From positions 248,001-312,000 of the forward strand of contig NZ_CP041402.1 in assembly GCF_007018905.1 (NCBI RefSeq): DNA of 64,000 bases. Reading direction: 5' to 3'. Within the stretch, counting starts at the first letter, position 1. Each line of letters begins with the position of its first letter. Origin of the DNA: Tardiphaga sp. vice304. Its GTDB lineage: Bacteria; Pseudomonadota; Alphaproteobacteria; Rhizobiales; Xanthobacteraceae. The position numbers were made by a program, and so were the translations under genes. Shown piece after piece: positions 16,962 to 25,693 of this stretch. The notes below the pieces were generated by a model. It worked only from the letters and a program-made list of their open reading frames with translations. It did no database searches and was not told the DNA's origin.

Positions 16962-18626
16962 CTAACCGGCGACTGCCGCCTCGAGCAGCTCGATATTCGG
17001 CACGGCTTCCACCAGCTCGCGCGTGTACGCCGTCTGGGGATTTTCGAACAGCGCGTGGCTTTCGCCCTCCTCGACGATCTCGCCGAGCCGCAGCACGATG
17101 GTGCGCTGGCACATCATGCGAACCACGTTGAGATCATGGCTGACGAACAGGAAGGCCAACCCGTCCTCGCGACGCAGTTTGTCGAGCAGTTGCAGCACCA
17201 CCGCCTGAACGGAAACGTCGAGTGCGGCGGTCGGCTCGTCCAGCACCAACAGACGCGGCTCGCAGGCGATCGCGCGAGCGATACCGATGCGCGCTTTCTG
17301 GCCGCCGGACAGCTGGTGCGGGAAGCGTTCGAGCAGATGGGCCGGGAGGCCTACGCGATGCGCGCATTCCTGCACGCGCTGGCGCAAAGCGTCGCCGTTA
17401 CGCATCCCGGCGAGGCGCATCAGGGGATGCGCGATGCAATCGAAGGCGGTGAAGCGCGGATTGAGGCTGTCGTTGGGATCCTGAAACACGATCTGGATAT
17501 CGCGGCGCTGCGGCGCGCGGTGAAAGTCGCGCGACGGGATATGGCTGATCGATTCGCCGTTGAAATTGATGCTGCCTTCGCTCTGGTCGAGCAGCCGGCA
17601 GATCATGCGCGAGGTCGTGCTCTTGCCGGAGCCGCTCTCGCCGACCAGCCCGACGCTCTCGCCGGCGGCCATCACCATCGAGAAGCTCTTCAGCCCAATG
17701 GTGCCGTCGTCGAAACGCTTGACGAGATCGCGGACCTCCAGCAGCGGTGGCGCGCCATTCGCCGGCACGGCGCGCGGCAACGCCGGCACGGTCGCCAGCA
17801 GATTCTCGTCGCCGGTGACGAGATCCTCGACGCGCGACGTGGCGGTCGGCGACGCCGCCACGAGCCGCTTCGTGTACGGATGCTGCGGCGAGCGGAACAG
17901 CGTCAGCGCGTCCGCCTGCTCGACCAGCTTGCCCTGCTCCATCACAACCACGCGACGGCAGTAGCGCGCGGCAAGGCCGAGGTCGTGGGTGATCAGGATC
18001 GTCGCCATGCCGCGGGCGGCGGCGATGCTCGCCAACAGATCCATCACGATCTTCTGCGTGGTGACGTCGAGGCCGGTGGTCGGCTCGTCGGCGATCAGGA
18101 GCGCGGGATTGCTGGAGATCGCCATCGCGATCATCACGCGCTGGCACATCCCGCCGGAGAGTTCATGCGGATAGGCACTCATGCGCTTTTCCGGATCGCG
18201 GATCTGCACGGCGCGCAACAGGTCGAGCGCTTCGGCACGCGCTTCGTTCGCCGAGATTTTCCGATGCGCCAAGATGGCGTCGGCAATCTGCTGGCCGATG
18301 GCGCGGATCGGATTCAGCGCGCCGCGCGGGTTCTGGAAGATCATCGCCATCGCCGCGCCGTGCATCTCGCGCAGCCCGGCGCTGGACATCTTGGTGATGT
18401 CACGGTCGCGGAAGGTGATGCGGCCGGCGGTGATCTTGCCGGACGTATCGAGCAGCCGCGTCACCGCAAAGCCGGTGACCGACTTACCGGAGCCGCTCTC
18501 GCCGACGATGCCAAGCGTTTCTCCCGCAGCGAGCGAGAGCGAGACGCCGCGCACCGCCTCGACCGGGCCGCGCCGGGTCGAAAACGTGACGTACAGATTG
18601 TCGATGTCGAGCAAAGGCTGCGTCAT
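16962..18626 (-). CDS. ABC transporter ATPase, two fused nucleotide-binding domains (DppD-DppF type)
   Basis: This 554-residue protein holds two complete ABC domains. Domain 1 has Walker A 'GIVGESGSGKS' and signature 'LSGGMCQRVMIAMA'. Domain 2 has Walker A 'GLVGESGSGKS', signature 'LSGGQKARIGIARA' and Walker B 'LLVLDEPTAALD'. Oligopeptide-type C-terminal regions ('SPQHPYTKRL', 'NPQTAYTRELVEAVP') end each half. It powers the peptide/opine/nickel-type importer formed with the two permeases encoded immediately upstream; the spacing to the permease stop is 10 bases. Confidence 0.93.
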   Translation of the reverse strand: MTQPLLDIDNLYVTFSTRRGPVEAVRGVSLSLAAGETLGIVGESGSGKSVTGFAVTRLLDTSGKITAGRITFRDRDITKMSSAGLREMHGAAMAMIFQNPRGALNPIRAIGQQIADAILAHRKISANEARAEALDLLRAVQIRDPEKRMSAYPHELSGGMCQRVMIAMAISSNPALLIADEPTTGLDVTTQKIVMDLLASIAAARGMATILITHDLGLAARYCRRVVVMEQGKLVEQADALTLFRSPQHPYTKRLVAASPTATSRVEDLVTGDENLLATVPALPRAVPANGAPPLLEVRDLVKRFDDGTIGLKSFSMVMAAGESVGLVGESGSGKSTTSRMICRLLDQSEGSINFNGESISHIPSRDFHRAPQRRDIQIVFQDPNDSLNPRFTAFDCIAHPLMRLAGMRNGDALRQRVQECAHRVGLPAHLLERFPHQLSGGQKARIGIARAIACEPRLLVLDEPTAALDVSVQAVVLQLLDKLRREDGLAFLFVSHDLNVVRMMCQRTIVLRLGEIVEEGESHALFENPQTAYTRELVEAVPNIELLEAAVAG

Positions 18627-18636
18627 GTGCGCTGAC

Positions 18637-19485
18637 TTACGTCCGCTGACGGGGATCGAGGATGTCGCGGAGCCCGTCTCCGAGCAGGTTGAAGCACAGC
18701 ACGGCCAGCATCAGCGCCAGGCCGGGGAACGCCACCAGCCACCATTTTCCGGTGGAGATGAAGCGCGCGCCCTCGGCGACCATGATACCCCATTCCGGCG
18801 TCGGCGGCTTGACGCCGAGCCCGATGAAGGAAAGCCCGGCAGCGTTGATGATCGCCCAGCCGAGATTGAGCGACATCTGCACCACCATCGCCGGCAGCAC
18901 GTTGGGCAGCAGGAAACGCAACACGACGGAGACGTGGCTCTCGCCGCTGGCGCGCGCGGCCTCGACCCAGCCGAGATTTCGGCGGACGTTCACTTCGGCC
19001 CGCGCGAAACGGATGTAGAACGGCAAATTGATGATCGCGGTTGCGATCACGATGTTCTCGACGCGGTTGCCGAGCGCCGCCACCATGGCCATCGCCAGCA
19101 CGAACAGCGGAAACGCCATCAGCACATCGACGAAGCGGCCGACCGAGCGGTCGAGCCGACCGCCGGTGTAGCCGCACAGCGCGCCGATCACCGCGCCCAG
19201 CACGAAAGAGATGCTGACCGCCGAGACCGCAATCGCCAGATCGAGCTGGGTGGCGACGATAATGCGGCTGAACACGTCGCGGCCGAGCTGATCGGTGCCG
19301 GCCCAATGCGCCGCGCTCGGCGCCTGCAGCGCGTTGGCGACGTCGGAGGCGATCGGATCGTAGGGCGCGAGCCACGGCGCGAACAGGCCGACCAGAATCA
19401 GCAGGGTCGAGCCCACGGCGGCGATGCCGGTGATCGGATTGCCGCGCAGGACGAAGGCGGCATGTTGCAAGGTGGCGCTGTTCAT
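18637..19485 (-). CDS. ABC transporter permease (DppC type)
   Basis: This 282-residue inner-membrane protein has the N-terminal 'GSTLLILVGLFAPWLAPYDP' segment and the 'HWAGTDQLGRDVFSRII' motif typical of DppC/OppC. Several further helices and the EAA loop 'EAARASGESHVSVVLRFLLPN' follow. The start at 19485 (MNSATLQHAAFVLRG) is chosen because it gives ATGA overlap with the previous permease and the family N-terminus. It works with the DppB-type partner and the fused ATPase. Confidence 0.92.
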   Translation of the reverse strand: MNSATLQHAAFVLRGNPITGIAAVGSTLLILVGLFAPWLAPYDPIASDVANALQAPSAAHWAGTDQLGRDVFSRIIVATQLDLAIAVSAVSISFVLGAVIGALCGYTGGRLDRSVGRFVDVLMAFPLFVLAMAMVAALGNRVENIVIATAIINLPFYIRFARAEVNVRRNLGWVEAARASGESHVSVVLRFLLPNVLPAMVVQMSLNLGWAIINAAGLSFIGLGVKPPTPEWGIMVAEGARFISTGKWWLVAFPGLALMLAVLCFNLLGDGLRDILDPRQRT

Positions 19486-20519
19486 CCGATGGAAATCCTG
19501 GGGTCGGCGATGCCATAGAGCACATCGACGACCAGATTGACGATGACGAACACGAACGCCATCAGGAGGACGAAGCCCTGCACCGGCGCGTAATCCGACG
19601 ACAGCAGCGCATCGAGCGCATAAGAGGCGACGCCGGGCCACGAGAACACTTTTTCGACCAGCACGTTGGCGCCGAGCATGGTGGAGAACACGATGCCGGC
19701 GATGGTGATGACGGGCAGGATGGCGTTGCGCAGCGCATAGGTGACGACGATGCGCCACCACGACAGCCCGACCGAGCGCGCTGTGCGGACGAAATCGCTG
19801 CCCAGCGACGCCAGCATCGAGGCGCGGGTGATGCGCGCCAGAGGCGCGATCACGAACAGCGCCATGGTACAGGCCGGCAGGATCAATTGCTTGAACGCCG
19901 CCCACCAGCCGTCGAAGTCGCCGGCGAGCGCAAAGTCGATCAACAGAAAGCCGGTGCGCGACGGCGGCAGCGTCATGAAAATATCGACGCGACCGGTCGG
20001 ATCGGGCGCGATGCCGAGCAGATAATAGAACACGTAGATCAGCAGCAGGCCGGACACGAAGGTCGGCACGCAGACCCCGAGCGCGCAGAACATTCGCACG
20101 CCGTGATCGATCATGGATCCCGGGCGCAAGGCGGCGAGAATGCCGAGCGGGATCGCCAGCACCAGCGCGATCAGCAGCGCCGAGAAGGTGAGCTCCAGAG
20201 AGGCCGGCAGCCGCTCTTTCAGATCCTTGGTGACGGCCTGCCCCGTCATCAGCGAGCGGCCGAGATTGCCGCGACCGACGTCGTAAAGATACAGCACGAG
20301 CTGGGTCGGCACCGGCTTGTCGAGGCCCATCTGCTTGCGGATCGTCTCGATCTCCTCCTTGCCGGCATTGGGGCCGGAGGCGAAGAACACCGCGGGATCG
20401 CCGGGCAGCACGCGCATCAGCAGGAAAGTAAAGACCAGCACACCGAACAGCGCCGGCAATGACGAAGCAAAGCGCCGGGCGGCGCGTTTCGCAGTCGAGG
20501 CCAGCTTCATCAACACCAA
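19482..20519 (-). CDS. ABC transporter permease (DppB type)
   Basis: This 345-residue protein has the DppB hallmarks. These are an N-terminal helix followed by 'LLMRVLPGDPAVFF', 'IRKQMGLDKPVPTQLVLYL', the EAA-like loop 'DFVRTARSVGLSWWRIVVTYALRNAILPV', and the C-terminal 'PVQGFVLLMAFVFVIVNLVVDVLYGIADPRI'. Either ATG 20519 or ATG 20510 may start it. It is separated from the upstream binding-protein gene by a strong stem-loop, and overlaps the next permease by four bases. Confidence 0.92.
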   Translation of the reverse strand: MVLMKLASTAKRAARRFASSLPALFGVLVFTFLLMRVLPGDPAVFFASGPNAGKEEIETIRKQMGLDKPVPTQLVLYLYDVGRGNLGRSLMTGQAVTKDLKERLPASLELTFSALLIALVLAIPLGILAALRPGSMIDHGVRMFCALGVCVPTFVSGLLLIYVFYYLLGIAPDPTGRVDIFMTLPPSRTGFLLIDFALAGDFDGWWAAFKQLILPACTMALFVIAPLARITRASMLASLGSDFVRTARSVGLSWWRIVVTYALRNAILPVITIAGIVFSTMLGANVLVEKVFSWPGVASYALDALLSSDYAPVQGFVLLMAFVFVIVNLVVDVLYGIADPRISIG

Positions 20520-20591
20520 TAGTTCGCCTTAAGCTGTTGCGTGGAATGGAATCGCAATGCCTACAACCGTCATTGCGAATTCTCTAAATTC

Positions 20592-20617
20592 CCAAGGCGC
20601 CGCGAGCGGCGCCTTGG
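20592..20617 (-). terminator. Intra-operon stem-loop after binding-protein gene
   Basis: A perfect 11-base stem CCAAGGCGCCG/CGGCGCCTTGG with loop CGAG lies between the binding-protein stop and the first permease. The following minus-strand bases (GGGAATTTAGAG) give only a weak U-tract, so partial termination or protection of the abundant binding-protein mRNA is more likely than full termination. Confidence 0.6.
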
Positions 20618-20640
20618 CGGTTCGATCCGTTGCAGCCCTA

Positions 20641-22257
20641 TCACTTCCGGCTGAGATCGCGATAGTCGACCTGACGGTGGAACTGGTAGGTGTAGCCGGT
20701 CAGCGTCGGCGCCATCACGGCGTCCTGGCTCGGCTGCCACAGCGGGATCTGCGGAATCTGGTCGAAGTTGATCGCGTTCAGCTTGACGCCGGCGGCTTCG
20801 TACTTGGCCTTGTCGGCTTCGAAGCGGGCTTCCTGCGCGATGGCGGTCAGTTCGGCATTGTCGATCGACGAGTAGTTCCAGCGCTGGTTACCAGTGTAGA
20901 AGTTGCGGTAGAAATAGTCCGTCGATGGCAACCAGGCGACGATGCCCTCGGTGAAGAACGGCAGCTTCTTCTCGGTGATCTGCGTCGACATCTGCGCGTC
21001 CGGCAGCTTCTGGATATCGACCTTGATGCCGATCTTGGCCAGCGATTCCTTCAGCAGCGCGGCCATCGGCTCGGCGGTCGCGGATTGTCCGACATTAAAG
21101 CTGAAGGTGGTGGAGAAGCCATCCGGAAAGCCCGCTGCCTTCAGGTAACCCTTGGCCTTTTCGAGATCGAGCTTGATCGGCTGCTTGATCGGGAACGCGC
21201 CTGATGGCGGCTTGCCGTCGGTCCAGGTCGCACCCGCCAGCAGGTCGCCGCGGCCGAACAGAGCCGCCTTGAACATATCGTCATAGGGCAGCGCATAGGC
21301 GACCGCGCGACGCACATCCGCCTTGTCGAAGGGCGGCATCTGGTTATTCATCGAGATGAAGGTGATGGCGTTATACTGCGGCGTCGAGACCACCTGCAGC
21401 TTGCCCTTTGCTTCGAGCGATTGCGCGTCGCTGGCCTGCAGGTCGATGACGATATCGACGTCGCCCTTTTCGACCAGATTGGCGCGGGTCGCCGCTTCCG
21501 GCACCGACTGCACGATCAGCCGCTTGAAGGCGGCCTGCTTGCCGCCGGCGCCGCGATTCCAGGCATCGTTGCGCTTCAGGATGACCTGCTCGCCGGGCTT
21601 GAAGCTCTCGATAATATAGGCGCCCGATCCGGCGGTGTTGTCCTTCAGCCAGGCCTGCGCCCAGGGATCTTCCTCGGTCGCGTGCGACTTGGCGAGTTTC
21701 GAATTGATGATGATCGGATAGACCGTGGCGAGGTTCGGCAGCGCCAGCTTGTCGGGCTTCGGCAGCGTCACTTCGAATGTGTGCGGATCGATCACCTTGA
21801 ACTGGCTGGCGTCGGTCAGCGAGCCCGTCAGCAACTGCGCCTTGCCGAGGATCTTGGCAGTGACGGCGCGGTCGAGCGACCATTTCACATCGTCGGCGGT
21901 GACCGGCGTTCCGTCCTGGAATTTGGCGTCCTTGCGCAGCTTGAAGGTGATCTTCAGGCCATCAGGGCTGACGTCGTAGGATTCGGCGAGCTCGCCGCGG
22001 ACGGTGTCGAGATCGAACACCCATTTGCCGTTGAGCTGCTTGCGGCCGAACGACACCAGCCGGTCATAGGTGGAGAGGCTGACGGCGAAAGCTTCGCGGG
22101 TCGAGCCGGGAATGTTGGGATCGAGCGTATTGACCGACGCGCCGGTCACGTAGCGCAGCGTTTCCGCTCGGGTCTGCGCCTGCGCCGGGACGGCGGCCGT
22201 AAAAAAGGCTAGCGCCGCTGCCGCGCCCAGCATCTGCTTCGAAAACGAGAGTGTCAT
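20641..22257 (-). CDS. ABC transporter substrate-binding protein, family 5 (intact)
   Basis: This 538-residue exported protein has a Sec signal peptide ('AAAALAFFTAAVPAQAQT'). The family-5 fold shows 'SVNTLDPNIPGSTRE', 'FKLRKDAKFQDGTPVTADDVKWSLDRA', 'YIIESFKPGEQVILKRNDAW' and 'DVRRAVAYALPYDDMFKAA'. It captures the solute for the downstream permeases and ATPase. The ligand cannot be read from sequence; peptides, opines or related nitrogenous compounds are typical. It is first in the transporter operon and lies 101 bases downstream of the monooxygenase gene. Confidence 0.92.
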   Translation of the reverse strand: MTLSFSKQMLGAAAALAFFTAAVPAQAQTRAETLRYVTGASVNTLDPNIPGSTREAFAVSLSTYDRLVSFGRKQLNGKWVFDLDTVRGELAESYDVSPDGLKITFKLRKDAKFQDGTPVTADDVKWSLDRAVTAKILGKAQLLTGSLTDASQFKVIDPHTFEVTLPKPDKLALPNLATVYPIIINSKLAKSHATEEDPWAQAWLKDNTAGSGAYIIESFKPGEQVILKRNDAWNRGAGGKQAAFKRLIVQSVPEAATRANLVEKGDVDIVIDLQASDAQSLEAKGKLQVVSTPQYNAITFISMNNQMPPFDKADVRRAVAYALPYDDMFKAALFGRGDLLAGATWTDGKPPSGAFPIKQPIKLDLEKAKGYLKAAGFPDGFSTTFSFNVGQSATAEPMAALLKESLAKIGIKVDIQKLPDAQMSTQITEKKLPFFTEGIVAWLPSTDYFYRNFYTGNQRWNYSSIDNAELTAIAQEARFEADKAKYEAAGVKLNAINFDQIPQIPLWQPSQDAVMAPTLTGYTYQFHRQVDYRDLSRK

Positions 22258-22358
22258 GGCTCGATCCTCTGAATGGAAATATCCCGGAAGATTGCGCGGT
22301 CTGACGCGCCAATTATTCGAAACCTAAAGCAAATAGTGCGCCAGAATCTGCAGCTCCT

Positions 22359-23771
22359 TCAAGCGGGCCTTGTCATCTTGGCCTGCTTCACGTCATAGGC
22401 CTGAAACGAGCACCAGTGATCCTCGATATCGGCTCGAAAAAATCCGCGCGTCAAGCCTTGGACCAGTTTGGGTACGGCGGTGGTCATGGCGTTGATCGAC
22501 GAGCCGGACGCCCCGAAGCTCATGCTCGACGCAATTGCGAACAGATGGATGTCGGCGATCCACGGCGTTGCGCCCTTGACGCGTTCGGTCAGCGCGTAAT
22601 CGTCGGCGAGATACGGAAATTCACCGAGGCGCGCGTTGCGCTCATCTTCCGGCGGCAGGTAGCGATCATTCCATCTGGCGATATTACCGGCGCAGTTCTG
22701 CAGCTCGCGCCGCCCGGCGAAATCCATCGCGATGCCGGTGCCGCAGATCACGAAGTCTGCCTCGTAAACCCCGGTCGGAGTTTGCAGCGCAACCGCGTCG
22801 CCGACCTGCCGCGCCGATTCGACGGGCGAGCCCTCGTGCAGATGAAAGCCGGCGTGGCGCGCGCAACGGTCCCAGGTCGGCTGCGGAAAACCCTCGCGCA
22901 TCTCCAGCACGGTCTTCATGAAGCGCCAGCGCCAGGCGTCGTCGAGATCGCTGAAATGCCGCAGGAAGCCGCGGAAGGTCAGCCAGTGATACGGCTGCAC
23001 GGTCTGCACTTCGGCACGCCGGCACAGCAGATGCACTTCGGCGCCGGCTTCCAGCGCGGTGGCGGCATTGTCGAAGGCGGATGCCCCGGCGCCGATCACG
23101 ACCACACGCTTGCCACGCAATGCGGCGAAGTCCACGGGCTGGTTGCCGGTCACGCACAGCGACGACGGCAGATGGCGAAGCGGCTCCGGCATGATCCAGT
23201 TACCCATGCCCTCCTGCCCGGTCGCCAGCACGATTTTTCGCGCATAAAGCGTTTCGGTGCCGCTGGCGCTTTGCACGATGGCCGCGAGCAGCCCGTTTTC
23301 GGCCGGCGCGATGTCGAGTACGTCGCAGCCGTTGCGCACCGGGACATCGACCATGCGCCTGAACCACGTGAGATAGTCGAACCAGTGGCCGCGCGGGATG
23401 CGGTCGAGTTGCTCCCAATTCGCTCTGCCGAACGAGGCTTCGTGCCAGGACTGATAGGTCAGGCTCGGAATATCCAGATCGGGGCCGGTGAAATGCTTCG
23501 GGCTACGCAGCGTCGGCATCCGGGCGTAAGTCAGCCACGGGCCCTCCTGGCCTTCCTCGGCCTTGTCCAGCACGACGAAATTGGTGACCTGCGAGCGCAG
23601 CAGGCCGAAGCCGATGGCGAGGCCCGACTGGCCGGCGCCGACCACCAGCACATCGAGCGCGGGCTGGCCGTTGGCGCCCTGCTTCGGCTTCAGCCAGGGC
23701 ATGTTGGGATGCGCGGTCTTGTACAGATCGTCGCGCACCCGTGCTTCGAGGGCGGTGAGCGCGTCGGTCAT
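22359..23771 (-). CDS. Flavin-dependent monooxygenase (FMO/Baeyer-Villiger type)
   Basis: This 470-residue protein has an FAD-binding Rossmann motif 'VLVVGAGQSGLAIGFGLL' (about residue 40) and a second NADPH-type motif 'RVVVIGAGASAFDNAATA'. The 'VICGTGIAMDF' segment is typical of class B flavoprotein monooxygenases. It probably oxygenates an N, S or ketone function using NADPH and O2. The start at 23771 (MTDALTALEARVRDDLY) overlaps the SDR gene by ATGA; the longer frame lies inside that gene. It probably acts on the compound imported by the neighbouring ABC system. Confidence 0.88.
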   Translation of the reverse strand: MTDALTALEARVRDDLYKTAHPNMPWLKPKQGANGQPALDVLVVGAGQSGLAIGFGLLRSQVTNFVVLDKAEEGQEGPWLTYARMPTLRSPKHFTGPDLDIPSLTYQSWHEASFGRANWEQLDRIPRGHWFDYLTWFRRMVDVPVRNGCDVLDIAPAENGLLAAIVQSASGTETLYARKIVLATGQEGMGNWIMPEPLRHLPSSLCVTGNQPVDFAALRGKRVVVIGAGASAFDNAATALEAGAEVHLLCRRAEVQTVQPYHWLTFRGFLRHFSDLDDAWRWRFMKTVLEMREGFPQPTWDRCARHAGFHLHEGSPVESARQVGDAVALQTPTGVYEADFVICGTGIAMDFAGRRELQNCAGNIARWNDRYLPPEDERNARLGEFPYLADDYALTERVKGATPWIADIHLFAIASSMSFGASGSSINAMTTAVPKLVQGLTRGFFRADIEDHWCSFQAYDVKQAKMTRPA

Positions 23772-24529
23772 GCCGCGAGCCAGCCGCCATCGACGGGTAG
23801 CACCGTGCCGGTGGTGAAGGACGATGCGTCGCTCGCCAGGAACAACGCGGCCTCGGCGACTTCCACCGCCTCGCCGAATCGCTTCATGGCGTGGCGATTG
23901 CGCGAGGCTTCGCGGACCGGATCGGGATCGGCGTGGCGCGCGAAGCTGCGGCGCAGCAGCGGGGTGTCGATGGCGCCGGGCGCAATCGCGTTGACGCGAA
24001 TGCCGTCGGTCGCAAAATCCACCGCCATCGTCTGGGTCAGGCTGATGATCGCGCCCTTGGAGGCAATATAGGCCGCGTTGCCCTTGCCGCCGGCGATCGC
24101 CAGTTGCGAGGCCACGGTGACGATCGAACCCTTGCCCTGCTTCTGCATCTGCGGGATCGCCGCGCGCGCCCACAGCCAGGTGCCGCCGACATTGGTGCGG
24201 AATACCGCGTCCCAGTCTGCCGGCGAGGTGGTCAGCACGGTGCCGCCGACCGAGAAGCCGGCCGAAGTCATGAGAATGTCGAGCCGGCCGTGCTGCCCGA
24301 CGACGTAATCGACGGTGGCCTGCGCGTAATCGCCATCGCCGACGTCGCCGACATGCAGCGAGGCGGTGCCGCCGGCGTCGCGGATCTCCGCGACGGTTTC
24401 CTGCAACATCGCCTCGTCACGATCGACCACGGCGACGACAGCGCCTTCGCGCGCGAACAACAGCGCGCTGGCGCGGCCGATGCCGGAGCCGCCGCCGGTG
24501 ACGATCGCCGTGCGTCCCTGCAGTCTCAT
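23768..24529 (-). CDS. SDR-family NAD(P)-dependent oxidoreductase
   Basis: This 253-residue classical short-chain dehydrogenase has a nucleotide motif 'VTGGGSGIGRAS' (T-G-x3-G-x-G) and an Asp in 'VVDRD' that suggests NAD preference. It also has the N-N-A-G equivalent 'MTSAGFS', catalytic Y-x3-K in 'AAYIASKGAI', and C-terminal 'TGTVLPVDGGWLA'. It oxidises or reduces a secondary alcohol or carbonyl. It sits between the epimerase-type gene (one base) and the monooxygenase (4-base overlap), so the three are translated as a unit. Confidence 0.92.
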   Translation of the reverse strand: MRLQGRTAIVTGGGSGIGRASALLFAREGAVVAVVDRDEAMLQETVAEIRDAGGTASLHVGDVGDGDYAQATVDYVVGQHGRLDILMTSAGFSVGGTVLTTSPADWDAVFRTNVGGTWLWARAAIPQMQKQGKGSIVTVASQLAIAGGKGNAAYIASKGAIISLTQTMAVDFATDGIRVNAIAPGAIDTPLLRRSFARHADPDPVREASRNRHAMKRFGEAVEVAEAALFLASDASSFTTGTVLPVDGGWLAA

Positions 24530-24530
24530 G

Positions 24531-25508
24531 TCAGCTTCCTTCCTGATGGGTCACCGACCACGTCGTGAGATCGGTGGCGGAATCGGCGCAACCGAATTTC
24601 GCGCGCCAGCCGAATTCCTGTGCCAGCCGCGCCACCGACAGCGGCGCGCGGTCGGTGTCGCTGTGCAGATTAATGGTAGGCGTCTCGCCGTCGCTGGCAA
24701 GCCGGCAAATGAAGCCGGGATGCAGCGCCGCCTGCGCCTCGCCCCATTGCAGCGCCGACCATTCCCGGCCGCTGGAAATATTGTAGAGCGCATGCTGCAG
24801 CTTCGGCGCTTCGGCCAGCAGCGCCACCGCGTCGGCGACATCCGGCGCATAGACCCAGTCGCGCACGCCGGGGCGCGCCAGCAGCGCTTCGCGGCGTTGC
24901 TGCAGCGCGTCGAGAATCTGCACCTGTGGGCTCAGCGTATCGCGCACGCCGGTGGCGCGCTCCCACGGGCCGAACACGCCGCTGAGGCGGACGCTGATGA
25001 GGTCGAACGACCACAGCGCCGCGAGCCGTGCGGCGACGCGCTCGGAGGCGAATTTCGTGATGGCGTAGAGCGACACGGGATCGCAGGGCATGTCTTCGTC
25101 GAGCAGCGCGTGGCGAAAGGCGGTTGCGCCATAGGCGCCGGCCGACGAAAGGTTGATGACGCGCCGCACGCCGGCACGTCGCGCTGCCACGAGGATAGGC
25201 ACCTGCGCCAGCAGGTTGACCTGCAGAATCGTCTCGGGGTCGGCCGCATCGCGTTCGGCGCTGGCGGTGATCGCCGCCCCCATCACGATCACATCGACGG
25301 CGGCGCCGATCGCCGCCTCCACCGCCGCGCGGTCGAGCACGTCGCCCTGCAGCACCCTCAGCCGATCGCCATGGACGGCAAAGGCGCGCTGCGCCGCCGG
25401 CGGCAGCCCGGCGCGGTCATACAGCGTGACGGCATGGCCGCGGGCGAGCATCGTGGCTGCGATATTGAGACCGACAAAGCCGGTGCCGCCGAAAACCAGA
25501 ATGTGCAT
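24531..25508 (-). CDS. NAD-dependent epimerase/dehydratase family protein
   Basis: This 325-residue extended-SDR protein begins with the nucleotide-binding motif 'ILVFGGTGFVGLNIA' and has catalytic Y-x3-K in 'LYAITKFASERVAA'. Ser in 'NLSSAGAYG' completes the triad. The start at 25508 (MHILVFGG) is fixed by the family N-terminus; the longer frame runs into the divergent promoter. It is the first gene of the minus-strand operon and is divergent from the broken hydantoinase gene, with a 185-base spacer. Confidence 0.88.
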   Translation of the reverse strand: MHILVFGGTGFVGLNIAATMLARGHAVTLYDRAGLPPAAQRAFAVHGDRLRVLQGDVLDRAAVEAAIGAAVDVIVMGAAITASAERDAADPETILQVNLLAQVPILVAARRAGVRRVINLSSAGAYGATAFRHALLDEDMPCDPVSLYAITKFASERVAARLAALWSFDLISVRLSGVFGPWERATGVRDTLSPQVQILDALQQRREALLARPGVRDWVYAPDVADAVALLAEAPKLQHALYNISSGREWSALQWGEAQAALHPGFICRLASDGETPTINLHSDTDRAPLSVARLAQEFGWRAKFGCADSATDLTTWSVTHQEGS

Positions 25509-25693
25509 GAATCGATCCGAAAACCGCGGGAGGCGCAGGGCCCCTGTTTGGACCATCGACCGCAATCCCGCCAAGCACGTTTTGCGTGCGCGCATCGCCC
25601 AAGACGCAGGCAGCCGTCAAACCGGTTGGATTTGACAGGCGACGGAATTTTCGCGCTCCTTGGTGGATATTCCCCTTCACGGAGAAAGCCGGC

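Noticed and set aside
22258..22358. Possible promoter between monooxygenase and binding-protein genes
   Set aside because: No convincing -35/-10 pair on the minus strand; the 101-base gap alone is not evidence.
25586..25693. Upstream in-frame extension of the hydantoinase first half
   Set aside because: The ribosome site GGAG and the family N-terminus place the start at 25694; the extra residues lie in the divergent promoter region.
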